Shown here one piece after another: positions 50,625 through 60,266 of a stretch of 64,000 bases of DNA. The stretch is from Bradyrhizobium sp. 4 (GTDB lineage: Bacteria; Pseudomonadota; Alphaproteobacteria; Rhizobiales; Xanthobacteraceae). The stretch is taken from assembly GCF_023100905.1 (NCBI RefSeq), contig NZ_CP064686.1, positions 806,001 to 870,000 on the forward strand. The letters are read 5' to 3'. The notes below the pieces were generated by a model, which did not search any database, had not been told where the DNA came from, and saw only the letters and a program-made list of their open reading frames with translations. The position numbers were made by a program, and so were the translations under genes. How positions within the stretch are numbered: position 1 is the stretch's first letter; every line of letters starts with the position of its first letter.

Positions 50625-53336
50625 ATGCGCGAATGCATCGGTGCTGCCTCGATCCGACGACACCACGATGATCCGCTGCGGAGGAGTCTGAAACGGACGC
50701 AGCGCTCTCGATCCAGCGACACCCGGACGCGAATGCTTCGCTTGCTTCTGGCAAGCGCCTCGGCAGCGGCACTGATAGCCCTGTCCACAGCATCCGCCTC
50801 CGCCCAAAGCTGGACCGGTACGACCAGCAATGACTGGACGGTCGGCAGCAACTGGTCGGGCGGAGTGGTCCCAATCGCGGGCAACGGCGTCAACATCAAT
50901 ACGACCTCGCCAAACCCGACCGTGCTCGGCGCCAGTGGCGCGGCGGTCGGAGCGACCGGAAGCCTCTTCCTTGGCGGATCTTCCAGCAGTCTGACGATTC
51001 AGAACGGCAGCACGCTGACGAGCAACGGCGCGTCTCTCGCGATTGGAGTCGCAGGCGGGAACAACGGCACCGTGACTGTCAGCGGCGCCGGATCGCAATG
51101 GATCACATCCGGCGACCAGATCGAAATCGGCGCCAGTGGCAATGGCACACTAAACATCCAGAACGGCGCCAGAGTCGTCGCCCAATCAGGGGTTGCGCTC
51201 GGAACCTTCGCTGGCGGCGCGGGCACGCTCAATATCAATAGTGGCGGCACACTCGAGACGAACACTCTCGCACGCGTCGCTGTCGGAACCGGACAGGTCA
51301 ATTTCGATAACGCCATCCTGCGCGCCCGGATAAATACCGCCTTCTTCATCGGTGGATTTTCGGCGGGAACACTCAACATCGCCACAGGCGGGCTGACCGT
51401 CGACACCCAGGCTTTCACCGTGAGCGCGAGCTCCGGTTTTTCCGGCGTCGGCGGATTGACCAAGACCGGCACAGGTACCTTCAATCTCCGCGCAGCCAAT
51501 ACCTATACCGGTGCGACGGTGATCCAGGCGGGCACGCTTGCCCTCGCCGTTACTGGCTCGCTAGCCGCGTCAAGCCGGGTCGTGGCAAACGGAACCTTCA
51601 GTATCTCGGGCATCACTGCCGCCGGCACGAGCATTCAAAGTCTGGCAGGAACCGGCACCGTCGCGCTGGGTGCGAAGAATCTCACCATCACCAACGCGAA
51701 CGATCAGTTTGCCGGCGTGATCGGCGGCACCGGCGGCCTGACGCTCACTGGCGGCACCCAGACGCTGGCCGGCACCAATACCTACAACGGCGCGACCAAT
51801 GTGAACGGCGGCACTTTGCGCGCCGGAGCCGCGAACACCTTCAGCGCGCCCTCGGCCTTTGCGGTAGCCTCCGGCGGCACGCTCGACCTTGCCGGCTTCA
51901 ATCAAACGCTCGCTTCGCTCGACAATGCCGGCACGGTCACCCTCGGCGGCGCGCCGGGCACCACGCTGAGCGTTGCCGGCAATTATGTCGGCAGTGGCGG
52001 CACCGTGCAGCTCAACAGCCGGCTCGGCGGCGATGGCTCTCAGACCGATCTGTTGCGAGTGCAGGGAAGCACGTCCGGTTCGTCGTCGTTGCGCGTCACC
52101 AATGTCGGCGGCACCGGCGCGCAGACCGGCGAAGGCATCAAGGTGATCGATGTGGTCGGCGCGTCCAACGGCAGCTTTTCGCTTTTGGGCAGCTATGTCT
52201 TTCACGGCGAGCAGGCGGTGGTCGGCGGTGCCTATGCCTATACGTTGCAGAAGAACGGCATTGCCAGCCCGGGCGACGGCGATTGGTATCTGCGCTCAAG
52301 CCTGCTCAACCCGCCGCCCGCGACACCTGCCGGTCCACTCTATCAGCCGGGCGTTCCGCTGTACGAAAACTATGCGCAGGTGCTGCTCGGCATGAACGAT
52401 CTGCCGACGCTGCAGCAGCGCGTCGGCAACCGCTATTGGGGTGGCAGCGATGCGATGGCGCGCGCCGGTGACGCGGCGACGGTGCCAGGCGCGGCGTCAT
52501 CGGCGCCGACGGCGTTCTGGGGCCGCATCGAAGGCGGGCATTCGGATTTGCAGCCCTCCAACACTGCGGGTTCGACCTACAAGGCCGACCATCTGAAAGT
52601 GCAGACCGGGCTCGATGGCCTTGCGTTTGAGAACGAGCGGGGCCGGTTGTTCGTCGGGCTCACGGCACAATACGGCCTGACGACCGCCGATGTCGCGTCG
52701 TTCTTCGGCAACGGGCGCATCCGCGTCGAGGGGACGGGCGTCGGCAGCACGCTGACCTGGTATGGCGACAACGGCTTCTATGTCGACGGTCAGGCGCAGT
52801 CGATGTTCTATCGCAGCGATCTCAGTTCCGTGCTGGCCGGCAGCCTGATCCACGGCAATGAGGGGTTCGGCTATGCCTTCAGCGCCGAAACCGGCAAGCG
52901 GATCGGTTTGGGCAATGGCTGGCTGCTGACGCCGCAGGCGCAGCTTTCCTATGCGAAGGTCGCTTTCGACGGCTTTGCCGATCGGTTCGGCGCGCCGGTC
53001 GCGTTGCGTGATGGCGACAGCCTGCTCGGCCGCGCCGGGCTTGCACTCAACCATCAGAGGACCTGGAACGACGGCACGGGCATCGTGCGCTCCGACGTCT
53101 ACGGCATCGCCAATCTGCGTTACGAGTTTCTCAACGGCAACACCGTCGATGTCGCGGGCACCAGCTTCGCCAATGCGCAAGACCGACTGTGGGGCAGCAT
53201 CGGCGGCGGCGGCACCTATAGCTGGGCCAACGGGCGCTACGCTGTCTTCGGCGAAGTCTCCTACAATGCGAGCCTCAACAACAGTGCGGACAACCGCAAT
53301 TACAAGGGCACCGGGGGCTTCCGTCTCACCTGGTGA
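50625..53336 (+). CDS. Autotransporter with PATR repeats
   Basis: Predicted 903-residue type V autotransporter. An Arg-rich N-terminal extension precedes a signal peptide starting at the ATG 50733 (MLRLLLASASAAALIAL) and ending ASA-QS; either start is possible. The passenger is a Gly/Thr/Asn-rich beta-helix, with PATR-type repeats such as GLTKTGTGTFNL and GLTLTGGTQTLAGTNTYNGAT. The C-terminal 270 residues form the beta-barrel ending in the aromatic GGFRLTW. The barrel exports the passenger, probably an adhesin-like surface protein. Confidence 0.9.
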   Translation: MRECIGAASIRRHHDDPLRRSLKRTQRSRSSDTRTRMLRLLLASASAAALIALSTASASAQSWTGTTSNDWTVGSNWSGGVVPIAGNGVNINTTSPNPTVLGASGAAVGATGSLFLGGSSSSLTIQNGSTLTSNGASLAIGVAGGNNGTVTVSGAGSQWITSGDQIEIGASGNGTLNIQNGARVVAQSGVALGTFAGGAGTLNINSGGTLETNTLARVAVGTGQVNFDNAILRARINTAFFIGGFSAGTLNIATGGLTVDTQAFTVSASSGFSGVGGLTKTGTGTFNLRAANTYTGATVIQAGTLALAVTGSLAASSRVVANGTFSISGITAAGTSIQSLAGTGTVALGAKNLTITNANDQFAGVIGGTGGLTLTGGTQTLAGTNTYNGATNVNGGTLRAGAANTFSAPSAFAVASGGTLDLAGFNQTLASLDNAGTVTLGGAPGTTLSVAGNYVGSGGTVQLNSRLGGDGSQTDLLRVQGSTSGSSSLRVTNVGGTGAQTGEGIKVIDVVGASNGSFSLLGSYVFHGEQAVVGGAYAYTLQKNGIASPGDGDWYLRSSLLNPPPATPAGPLYQPGVPLYENYAQVLLGMNDLPTLQQRVGNRYWGGSDAMARAGDAATVPGAASSAPTAFWGRIEGGHSDLQPSNTAGSTYKADHLKVQTGLDGLAFENERGRLFVGLTAQYGLTTADVASFFGNGRIRVEGTGVGSTLTWYGDNGFYVDGQAQSMFYRSDLSSVLAGSLIHGNEGFGYAFSAETGKRIGLGNGWLLTPQAQLSYAKVAFDGFADRFGAPVALRDGDSLLGRAGLALNHQRTWNDGTGIVRSDVYGIANLRYEFLNGNTVDVAGTSFANAQDRLWGSIGGGGTYSWANGRYAVFGEVSYNASLNNSADNRNYKGTGGFRLTW

Positions 53337-53601
53337 GTCACGCGCCCGCAGCAGGGTGGGAACACCGCTCGTTGCGATCTTCTGTCGCAGCACGCGGCGG
53401 TGGAACCGGACTCACAATCGAGTGAGGCGTAAAAAGCGCCCTGAACTCAGCAGCATAGACCGTGTGACATTGGGCCGCCCGCAAGGTGCGTTGCGTCGCA
53501 GCACGTCCCCTCTATTTTGACGGCATCAGCCGCGTGCCATGGCCCAGAACGGGCGCCCGCGGCGCGTGATCAGTTTCAACAATATCGGGGCACTTAACTT
53601 C

Positions 53602-54795
53602 ATGTCAGGACTTCGCGCGCGATCGGCATGCGTTGCAATGATGCTCGCGGCCTTTACGCCGCTGTTGGCAGGCTGCGACGAATCCAGCTCCGCCATTTCA
53701 GCCGCCCAGCCCAACGACCCCGATGTCAGCATCGTCATCGTCAAGCCGCAACCGCGCGCCGTGGTGCGCGAGCTGCCCGGCCGCATCGCGCCGACGCGCG
53801 TCTCGGACGTGCGGCCGCGCGTCTCCGGCATCGTGGTCGAGCGCCTGTTCCGACAGGGCAGCGAGGTGAAGGCTGGCGATCCGCTGTACCGGATCGATCC
53901 GCGTCCGTTCGAGGTCGAGGTGATGGCCAACGACGCCGCGGTCGCCAAGGCCGAGGCCGCGCTGATGCAGTCCCAGCAGCAGGCCCGCCGCATCGCCACG
54001 CTCACCGCCCAGCGCGCCGCGCCCGAAGCCGAGAACGAGAAGGCGATCGCGGCCGAGCGCCAGGCCCATGCCGAGGTCGAGGGCCGCAAGGCCGACCTCG
54101 CACGCGCCAAGCTCAATCTCGATTATGCCACCGTGCGCGCGCCGATCGACGGCGTCGTCGGTGCCGCCCTGGTCAGCGAGGGCGCGCTCGCGGTCCAGAA
54201 CGAGACCAATCTGGCCACCATTCAGCAGCTCGATCCGATCTATGCGGACTTCACCCAGTCGGTGAACGAGCTCAACCAGCTCCGTCGCGCCTTCGAGAGC
54301 GGCGACCTCGAGCGCATCGCGCCCGATGCCGCCAAGGTGCATCTCGTGCTCGACGACAACACCCTCTACTCGCTCGACGGCAAACTATTGTTCTCCGACG
54401 CCAAGGTCGACGCCAATACCGGTCAGGTGACCTTGCGCGGAGAGTTCCGCAATCCCAAGCGCGAGTTGCTGCCGGGCATGTATGTCCGCGTCCGCATCGA
54501 CCAGGGCCTCGATAGCGACGCGATCGCGGTGCCGCAGCAGGCGATCCAGCGCAATGGCGGCGGCGGCAGCGAGGTATTCGTCGTCAAGGACGACAACCAC
54601 ATCGCAGTACAGCCGGTGCGCACCGGTTCGGTGCAGGATGGAATCTGGTTCGTCACCGAGGGCCTGAAGGCCGGCGACAAGGTCGTGGTCGAAGGCTTCC
54701 AGAAGTTCGCCGCCGGCGACAAGGTCAAGCCGCAATCCTGGTCGGAAGCGGATGCGACCGCCGACAATCGGCACGCCCAGAAGCTGACGCGGTAA
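53602..54795 (+). CDS. RND efflux periplasmic adaptor (MFP)
   Basis: Predicted 397-residue lipoprotein. The signal ends in LLAGC. Beta-barrel and lipoyl halves (VSGIVVERLFRQGSEVKAGD; VRAPIDGVVG) flank a coiled coil, and the family ending KAGDKVVVEG is present. It links the inner-membrane RND pump to an outer-membrane channel, which is not encoded here. The start at 53602 (MSGLRARSA) is used since it gives a normal lipoprotein signal. The pump gene begins 6 bases after its stop. Confidence 0.92.
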   Translation: MSGLRARSACVAMMLAAFTPLLAGCDESSSAISAAQPNDPDVSIVIVKPQPRAVVRELPGRIAPTRVSDVRPRVSGIVVERLFRQGSEVKAGDPLYRIDPRPFEVEVMANDAAVAKAEAALMQSQQQARRIATLTAQRAAPEAENEKAIAAERQAHAEVEGRKADLARAKLNLDYATVRAPIDGVVGAALVSEGALAVQNETNLATIQQLDPIYADFTQSVNELNQLRRAFESGDLERIAPDAAKVHLVLDDNTLYSLDGKLLFSDAKVDANTGQVTLRGEFRNPKRELLPGMYVRVRIDQGLDSDAIAVPQQAIQRNGGGGSEVFVVKDDNHIAVQPVRTGSVQDGIWFVTEGLKAGDKVVVEGFQKFAAGDKVKPQSWSEADATADNRHAQKLTR

Positions 54796-54801
54796 CGCGC
54801 C

Positions 54802-57800
54802 ATGGCGAGCTTCTTCATCGACAGGCCGATCTTCGCCTGGGTTGTCGCGCTGTTCATCTGCCTGGTCGGCGCAATTTCGATTCCGCTGTTGCCGATCGCG
54901 CAATATCCGATCATCGCGCCGCCCTCGATCTCGATCTCGACCAGCTATCCCGGCGCCTCGCCCGAAAACCTCTACAACAGCGTCACGCGGCTGATCGAGG
55001 AGGAGCTCAACGGCGCCTCCGGCATCCTCAATTTCGAATCGACCAGCGACTCGCTCGGCCAGGTCGAGATCATCGCCAATTTCGTGCCGGGCACCGACAC
55101 CAGCGCCGCCTCGGTCGAGGTGCAGAACCGCATCAAGCGCGTCGAGGCGCGGCTGCCGCGCGCGGTGATCCAGCAGGGCATCCTGATCGAGGAAGCCTCC
55201 AGCGCGGTGCTCCAGATCATCACGCTGAATTCGACCGACGGCAGCCTCGACGAGGTCGGCCTCGGCGATTTCATGATCCGCAACGTGCTCGGCGAAATCC
55301 GCCGCATCCCCGGCGTCGGCCGCGCCACGCTGTATTCGACGGAACGCAGCCTGCGCGTCTGGGTCGATCCGGCAAAGCTGGTCGGCTATGGCCTGACCGC
55401 CGACGACGTCAACAAGGCCATTGCCGCGCAGAACGCGCAGGTCGCTTCGGGCAGCATCGGCGCCGAGCCGTCGACCGCGACCCAGCGCACCTCCGCGCTG
55501 GTGCTGGTCAAGGGCCAGCTCTCGTCCCCGGACGAATTCGGCACCATCATCCTGCGCGCCAATGCCGACGGCTCGACCGTGCGGCTGCGCGACGTCGCGC
55601 GCATCGAGGTCGGCGGCCTCAGCTACCAGTTCAACACCCGTCTCGACGGCAAGCCGACCGCCGGCCTCTCCGTGCTGATGTCGCCGACCGGCAATGCGCT
55701 GGCGACCGCGAGCGCCGTCGAAGCGAAGATGAAGGAGCTGTCGCGCTTCTTCCCGGCCAATATCGGCTACGAGATTCCCTACAACATCACGCCCGTGGTC
55801 GAGGCTTCGATCAAGAAGGTGCTGACAACGCTGGTCGAAGCCATCGTGCTGGTGTTCGTGGTGATGTTCGTGTTCCTGCAGAACATCCGCTACACCATCA
55901 TTCCGACCATCGTGGTGCCGGTAGCGCTGCTGGGCGCCTGTACCACGCTGCTGCTCGCCGGCTACTCCATCAACATGCTCTCGATGTTCGGCATGGTGCT
56001 CGCGGTCGGCATCCTCGTCGACGATGCCATCGTCGTGGTCGAGAACGTCGAGCGCATCATGGCGGAGGAGGGGCTGCCGCCGAAGGAAGCGACGCGGAAA
56101 GCGATGTCGCAGATCACCGGCGCCATTATCGGCATCACGCTGGTCTTGATGGCCGTGTTCGTGCCGATGGCGTTCTTCCCGGGCTCGGTCGGCATCATCT
56201 ACCGCCAGTTCTCCGTGACCATGGTCGCCGCGATCGGCTTCTCCGCCTTCCTCGCACTGTCGCTGACGCCGGCGCTGTGTGCGACCTTGCTCAAGCCCGT
56301 CGCTGCCGGCCACGGTCATGCCAAGAAGGGCGTGTTCGGCTGGTTCAACCGCATGCTCGACGGCAGCAAGGAGGGCTATTCCCGCACCGTCGGCTTCTCG
56401 CTGAAGCGCACCGGCCGCTTGATGCTGGTCTATGTCGCGCTGCTCGCCGGCCTGTCCTGGGCCTTCGTCAACCTGCCCGGCGGCTTCCTGCCCGTCGACG
56501 ACCAGGGCTTCGTCACCACCGACGTGCAGACGCCGTCGGATTCGTCCTATGGCCGGACCGAGGCGGTGATCGAGAAAGTGGAAAAATACCTGGCGCAGCG
56601 CCCGGGCGTCGACAACGTCACCTTCCTCACCGGCTTCAGCTTCTCCGGCCAGGGCATGAACACCGCGCAGGCCTTCATCACCCTCAAGGACTGGTCGGAG
56701 CGCGGGCCGAAGGATTCGGCGGCCGCGATCGTCACTGACATCAACCGCGATCTGTCGTCATCGATCCGCGACGCCAAGATCTCCGCGCTGCAGCCGCCGC
56801 CGATCGACAATCTCGGCAACTCCTCGGGCTTCTCGTTCCGCCTGCAGGACCGCGGCCAGAAGGGTTATCCGGCCTTGATGCGCGCCGCCGACCAGTTGAT
56901 CGCGGAGGCCAATGCGAGCGCTGTGCTTCAGAAGGTCTATGTCGAAGGCCTGCCCGAGGCCGGCGTGGTCAATCTCGTCATCGACCGGGAAAAGGCCGGC
57001 GCCTTCGGCGTGACCTTCGAGGACATCAACAATACGATCTCGACCAATCTCGGCTCGAACTACATCAACGACTTCCCGAACCGCGGCCGCATGCAGCGCG
57101 TCGTGGTGCAGGCCGATGCCCGCGACCGCATGCGGACCGAGGACATCCTCAACTACAACGTCAAGAACAGCCGCGGCCAGCTCGTGCCGTTCTCGTCCTT
57201 TGCCACCGTGGAATGGGCGCGCGGACCGACGCAGATTACCGGCTTCAACTACTATCCGGCGGTGCGCATCTCGGGCGAGGCGAAACCCGGCTTCACCTCG
57301 GGCGATGCCATCGCCGAGATGGAACGGCTCGCCGGCAAGCTGCCGCGCGGGTTCGGCTATGAATGGACCGGACAGTCGCTCCAGGAGAAGCTGTCGGGTT
57401 CGCAGGCGCCGTTCCTGCTCGGACTCTCGGTGTTCGTGGTGTTCCTGTGCCTGGCCGCGCTTTACGAGAGCTGGACCATTCCGCTCGCGGTGCTGCTCAC
57501 CGTGCCGCTCGGCATCGTCGGCGCGGTGGTGGCCGCCATGCTGCGCGGCCTGCCCAACGACGTCTATTTCACCGTCGGCCTGATCACTATCATCGGGCTT
57601 GCGGCCAAGGACGCGATCCTGATCATCGAGTTCGCCAAGGATCTGCGGAAAGAAGGCAAGCCGCTGGTGGATGCCACCATCGAGGCCTGCCGCCTGCGCT
57701 TCCGTCCGATCCTGATGACGGGCCTCGCCTTCATCTGCGGTGTGCTGCCGATGGCCATCGCCCATGGCGCCGGCGGCGCTAGCCAGCAGGCGCTCGGCAG

Positions 57801-57945
57801 CATCGTGATGGGCGGCATGATCGCGGTGGTGATCTTGGCGCTGCTGATGGTGCCGGTGTTCTTCGTCTCGGTGCAACGCGTGCTGGGTGGGGATCGGGAG
57901 AAGGTGGCCGAGATGTACGGGCCGCCCGCGCCGGCCAAGCCGTAA
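54802..57945 (+). CDS. HAE1-type RND multidrug efflux pump
   Basis: Predicted 1047-residue proton-driven inner-membrane pump, normal length for AcrB/MexB. It begins MASFFIDRPIFAWVVALFI and has the TM4 charged segment GILVDDAIVVVENVERIM with its two Asp for proton relay. The large periplasmic loops include LPEAGVVNLVIDREKAGAFG. It forms a trimer with the adaptor and an outer-membrane protein. A family 1 repeat follows. Confidence 0.95.
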   Translation: MASFFIDRPIFAWVVALFICLVGAISIPLLPIAQYPIIAPPSISISTSYPGASPENLYNSVTRLIEEELNGASGILNFESTSDSLGQVEIIANFVPGTDTSAASVEVQNRIKRVEARLPRAVIQQGILIEEASSAVLQIITLNSTDGSLDEVGLGDFMIRNVLGEIRRIPGVGRATLYSTERSLRVWVDPAKLVGYGLTADDVNKAIAAQNAQVASGSIGAEPSTATQRTSALVLVKGQLSSPDEFGTIILRANADGSTVRLRDVARIEVGGLSYQFNTRLDGKPTAGLSVLMSPTGNALATASAVEAKMKELSRFFPANIGYEIPYNITPVVEASIKKVLTTLVEAIVLVFVVMFVFLQNIRYTIIPTIVVPVALLGACTTLLLAGYSINMLSMFGMVLAVGILVDDAIVVVENVERIMAEEGLPPKEATRKAMSQITGAIIGITLVLMAVFVPMAFFPGSVGIIYRQFSVTMVAAIGFSAFLALSLTPALCATLLKPVAAGHGHAKKGVFGWFNRMLDGSKEGYSRTVGFSLKRTGRLMLVYVALLAGLSWAFVNLPGGFLPVDDQGFVTTDVQTPSDSSYGRTEAVIEKVEKYLAQRPGVDNVTFLTGFSFSGQGMNTAQAFITLKDWSERGPKDSAAAIVTDINRDLSSSIRDAKISALQPPPIDNLGNSSGFSFRLQDRGQKGYPALMRAADQLIAEANASAVLQKVYVEGLPEAGVVNLVIDREKAGAFGVTFEDINNTISTNLGSNYINDFPNRGRMQRVVVQADARDRMRTEDILNYNVKNSRGQLVPFSSFATVEWARGPTQITGFNYYPAVRISGEAKPGFTSGDAIAEMERLAGKLPRGFGYEWTGQSLQEKLSGSQAPFLLGLSVFVVFLCLAALYESWTIPLAVLLTVPLGIVGAVVAAMLRGLPNDVYFTVGLITIIGLAAKDAILIIEFAKDLRKEGKPLVDATIEACRLRFRPILMTGLAFICGVLPMAIAHGAGGASQQALGSIVMGGMIAVVILALLMVPVFFVSVQRVLGGDREKVAEMYGPPAPAKP

Positions 57946-57952
57946 GGTGAGG

Positions 57953-58072
57953 TGTCATGCCCCGCCTAGTGCGCAATTGCGCACGGGGGGCGGGGCATCC
58001 AGTACGCCGTGGCCTTTCCGTACCCAACAGACGCTCTGGAATACTGGATCATCCGCCTTCGCGGATGATGAC
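57953..58072. repeat. Palindromic intergenic repeat family 1, copy D, with nested insert
   Basis: Begins TGTCATGCCCCGCC and ends GCGGATGATGAC, with internal CCAGTACGCCGTGGCC and the inverted TACTGG. The first stem is interrupted by the perfect palindrome GTGCGCAATTGCGCAC at 57969-57984, where copies A-C have a short loop. The 26-base block 57964-57989 equals the inverted block at 42596-42621. Confidence 0.85.
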
Positions 58073-58226
58073 CGTCGGGTTTGCGCTGGTGAGAGTCGGC
58101 CACTGAACGCCGGATCGGTCGGCTTGATTTCTCGGAGGCCTCAATCCAGACTGCATCCCTGGATTGAAACAACTTATTCGCACCGTGCGCGCGAATGCCC
58201 AGTCACCCGCCGATCGAGAGCATGTG

Positions 58227-59363
58227 ATGCGTCCGTCCGACATTGCGATCTCGAACTATCGCTCCATTCGGCGGCTCTCCATACCCATCCATCCCTTGTC
58301 CGTGTTCGTTGGCGAGAATGGAGTCGGCAAATCCAATCTCTACAAGTCCTTGTCGCTGTTGCGCGACGCGGCGACCGGTCAGATTACCCGCACGATCGCC
58401 GATGAAGGCGGATTGAATTCGGTCTGCTGGTCCGGCATTCGCAAGCGAGGCGAAGACGGCCGGCTGCGGCTCTCGGCCACATTCGACAGCATGAGCTATT
58501 CCATCGAGCTGGGGTTTCCGAGCCCGCTTCAGGCCGCGTTTTCCGGCGAGCCGATGATCAAGACCGAAATTATCGAGGCGACACACGGCAAACGAAGGAT
58601 CAAGCTGATGGAGCGTATCAATTCGCTCATCAGCGTCCGTGGCGAGAGCGGCGCCTGGAACGCTCACAAGGACGCGGTGCTGCCGTCAGAGACTGCGCTA
58701 GCGGCTTTTTCCGACGGCAAGCAATGCCCGGAAATCGACCTGATCAGAAATGCAATGCTGGGCTGGCGATTCTATCATGACTTTCGCACCGATCCTGCGT
58801 CGCCGATACGAAAGCCGTGTCTCGCGATCGCAACGCCCTCGCTCAGCGCCGATGGAATCGATCTGGCTGCCACCCTGGCGACCCTCTATGTCATTCGGGA
58901 AGACGCCAGCGACCTGCAGGACGCAATCCAGGATGCATTCCCGGGCGCCGAACTCCGCGCATGGGAAGAAAATGGCAGGTGCGAATTCGCTCTGCAATTG
59001 CCGGATATGCCGCGGCCGTTCAGGGCTCATGAACTGTCCGACGGGACGCTGAAATACATCTGCCTGCTCGCGGTGTTCATGGGTTACCGGCTGCCGCCGT
59101 TCATCGCGCTGAACGAACCCGAGACCAGCCTGCATCCGTCGCTGCTGGCGCCGCTGGCCCGGCTCATCGCCAAGGCGTCGCGCCGCGCCGACATCTGGAT
59201 CGTCACCCATTCGGAACAGCTGATGGACGCACTGCGAAGCGAGAGCTCGGTCCCGCTTCGCCGGGTCATCAAGTCGAAAGGCGCCACAGCGATCGAGGGC
59301 CTGACCATCGGCGGTGAATATCGCGAGGACGAGGACGATTCCGACGAGGACGACGATTCTTGA
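58227..59363 (+). CDS. Orphan AAA-family (OLD/RecF-like) ATPase
   Basis: Predicted 378-residue ATPase. Walker A GENGVGKSN near residue 29, Walker B LNEPETSLHPSLL near 294 and a late VTHSEQLMDAL near 326 make up the ABC-type AAA_21 nucleotide-binding fold. The C-terminus is strikingly acidic (EDEDDSDEDDDS). No nuclease or partner gene is adjacent. Such proteins sometimes belong to defence systems, but an isolated gene gives no support for that. The ATG at 58227 follows GAGAG. Composition is somewhat less GC-biased in the first third than its neighbours. Confidence 0.8.
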   Translation: MRPSDIAISNYRSIRRLSIPIHPLSVFVGENGVGKSNLYKSLSLLRDAATGQITRTIADEGGLNSVCWSGIRKRGEDGRLRLSATFDSMSYSIELGFPSPLQAAFSGEPMIKTEIIEATHGKRRIKLMERINSLISVRGESGAWNAHKDAVLPSETALAAFSDGKQCPEIDLIRNAMLGWRFYHDFRTDPASPIRKPCLAIATPSLSADGIDLAATLATLYVIREDASDLQDAIQDAFPGAELRAWEENGRCEFALQLPDMPRPFRAHELSDGTLKYICLLAVFMGYRLPPFIALNEPETSLHPSLLAPLARLIAKASRRADIWIVTHSEQLMDALRSESSVPLRRVIKSKGATAIEGLTIGGEYREDEDDSDEDDDS

Positions 59364-59389
59364 GCGTCGTAGATCGAGCCGTCGAGCTG

Positions 59390-60181
59390 TTACGCCGGCT
59401 TCCGCAAAATCTTCACCAGCTCCCCGTGCACGAACTCATTCCCGCACACGACATTGCCCGTCACCAGGACATCGCCCGACGTGTCGATGTCGGTGATTGT
59501 TCCGCCGGCCTCACGCAGCATGATCATGCCCGCCGCGATGTCCCAGGATTGCAGATTGCGCTCCCAGTAGCCGTCGAGGCGGCCGGCGGCGACGAAGGCG
59601 AGGTCGAGCGAGGCGGCGCCGAAGCGGCGCAGGCCGGCAACGCGCTCCTGCATCGCGGTCATCTCGCGGCGGAATTCCTCGTGGTCGCCGCGGCCGATAT
59701 GGGGCAGGCCGCAGGCCACCACGCATTCGTTGAGCTGGCGGCGGCCGGCCACGCGGAGGCGCTGGTCGTTGAGGAAGGCGCCCTTGCCGCGCTCGGCGAT
59801 GTAGAGCTCGTCATTGGCGGGGTTGTAGATCACGCCGGCGATGATCGTACCTTCGCGCGACAGCCCGATCGAGATCGCGAATTGCGGGATGCCGTGCAGG
59901 AAGTTGGTGGTGCCGTCGAGCGGATCGACGATCCAGGTGTGGCTTTTGTCGGAGCCCTCGCGCGTGCCGCCTTCCTCGCCGATGAAGCCGTAACCGGGCC
60001 GCGCCTTCGCGAGGTCCTGGTAGAGGATCTCCTCGGCGCGCTTGTCGGCCAGCGAGACGAAATTCGCCGGCCCCTTCAGCGAGACCTGGAGATGCTCGAT
60101 CTCGCCGAGATCGCGCTTGAGGCTGCGGCCGGCGCGGCGCGCGGCCTTGACCATGACGTTGATAGTTGCGGAATACAGCAT
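59390..60181 (-). CDS. suhB: Inositol monophosphatase family (SuhB-like)
   Basis: Predicted 263-residue Mg-dependent phosphatase. Motif A WIVDPLDGTTNFLHG near residue 80 and motif B WDIAAGMIMLREAGG near 210 hold the metal-binding Asp residues, and GEEGG near 66 is conserved. SuhB also associates with rRNA antitermination in E. coli. GGAAG precedes the ATG at 60181 by 6 bases. The Sel1-repeat gene lies 85 bases upstream on the same strand. Confidence 0.93.
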   Translation of the reverse strand: MLYSATINVMVKAARRAGRSLKRDLGEIEHLQVSLKGPANFVSLADKRAEEILYQDLAKARPGYGFIGEEGGTREGSDKSHTWIVDPLDGTTNFLHGIPQFAISIGLSREGTIIAGVIYNPANDELYIAERGKGAFLNDQRLRVAGRRQLNECVVACGLPHIGRGDHEEFRREMTAMQERVAGLRRFGAASLDLAFVAAGRLDGYWERNLQSWDIAAGMIMLREAGGTITDIDTSGDVLVTGNVVCGNEFVHGELVKILRKPA

Positions 60182-60266
60182 GAGCTTCCGGTCTTGATCG
60201 GGGGAAATGGCGCGAAATCGCGCCTGTTTGAGGGATGGGGTGCCCTGCGGGGGCCTCAACGTCAAG

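Noticed and set aside
53337..53601. Gene between autotransporter and efflux adaptor
   Set aside because: The interval has no credible open frame and no clear terminator or promoter motif.
54385..56319. Leftward 644-residue frame over the RND pump
   Set aside because: His/Asp/Arg-rich composition and complete overlap with a well-supported gene identify it as a shadow frame.
58227..59363. Anti-phage system based on the orphan ATPase
   Set aside because: No nuclease, HNH, TOPRIM or reverse-transcriptase partner is adjacent, so the ATPase alone does not define a known system.
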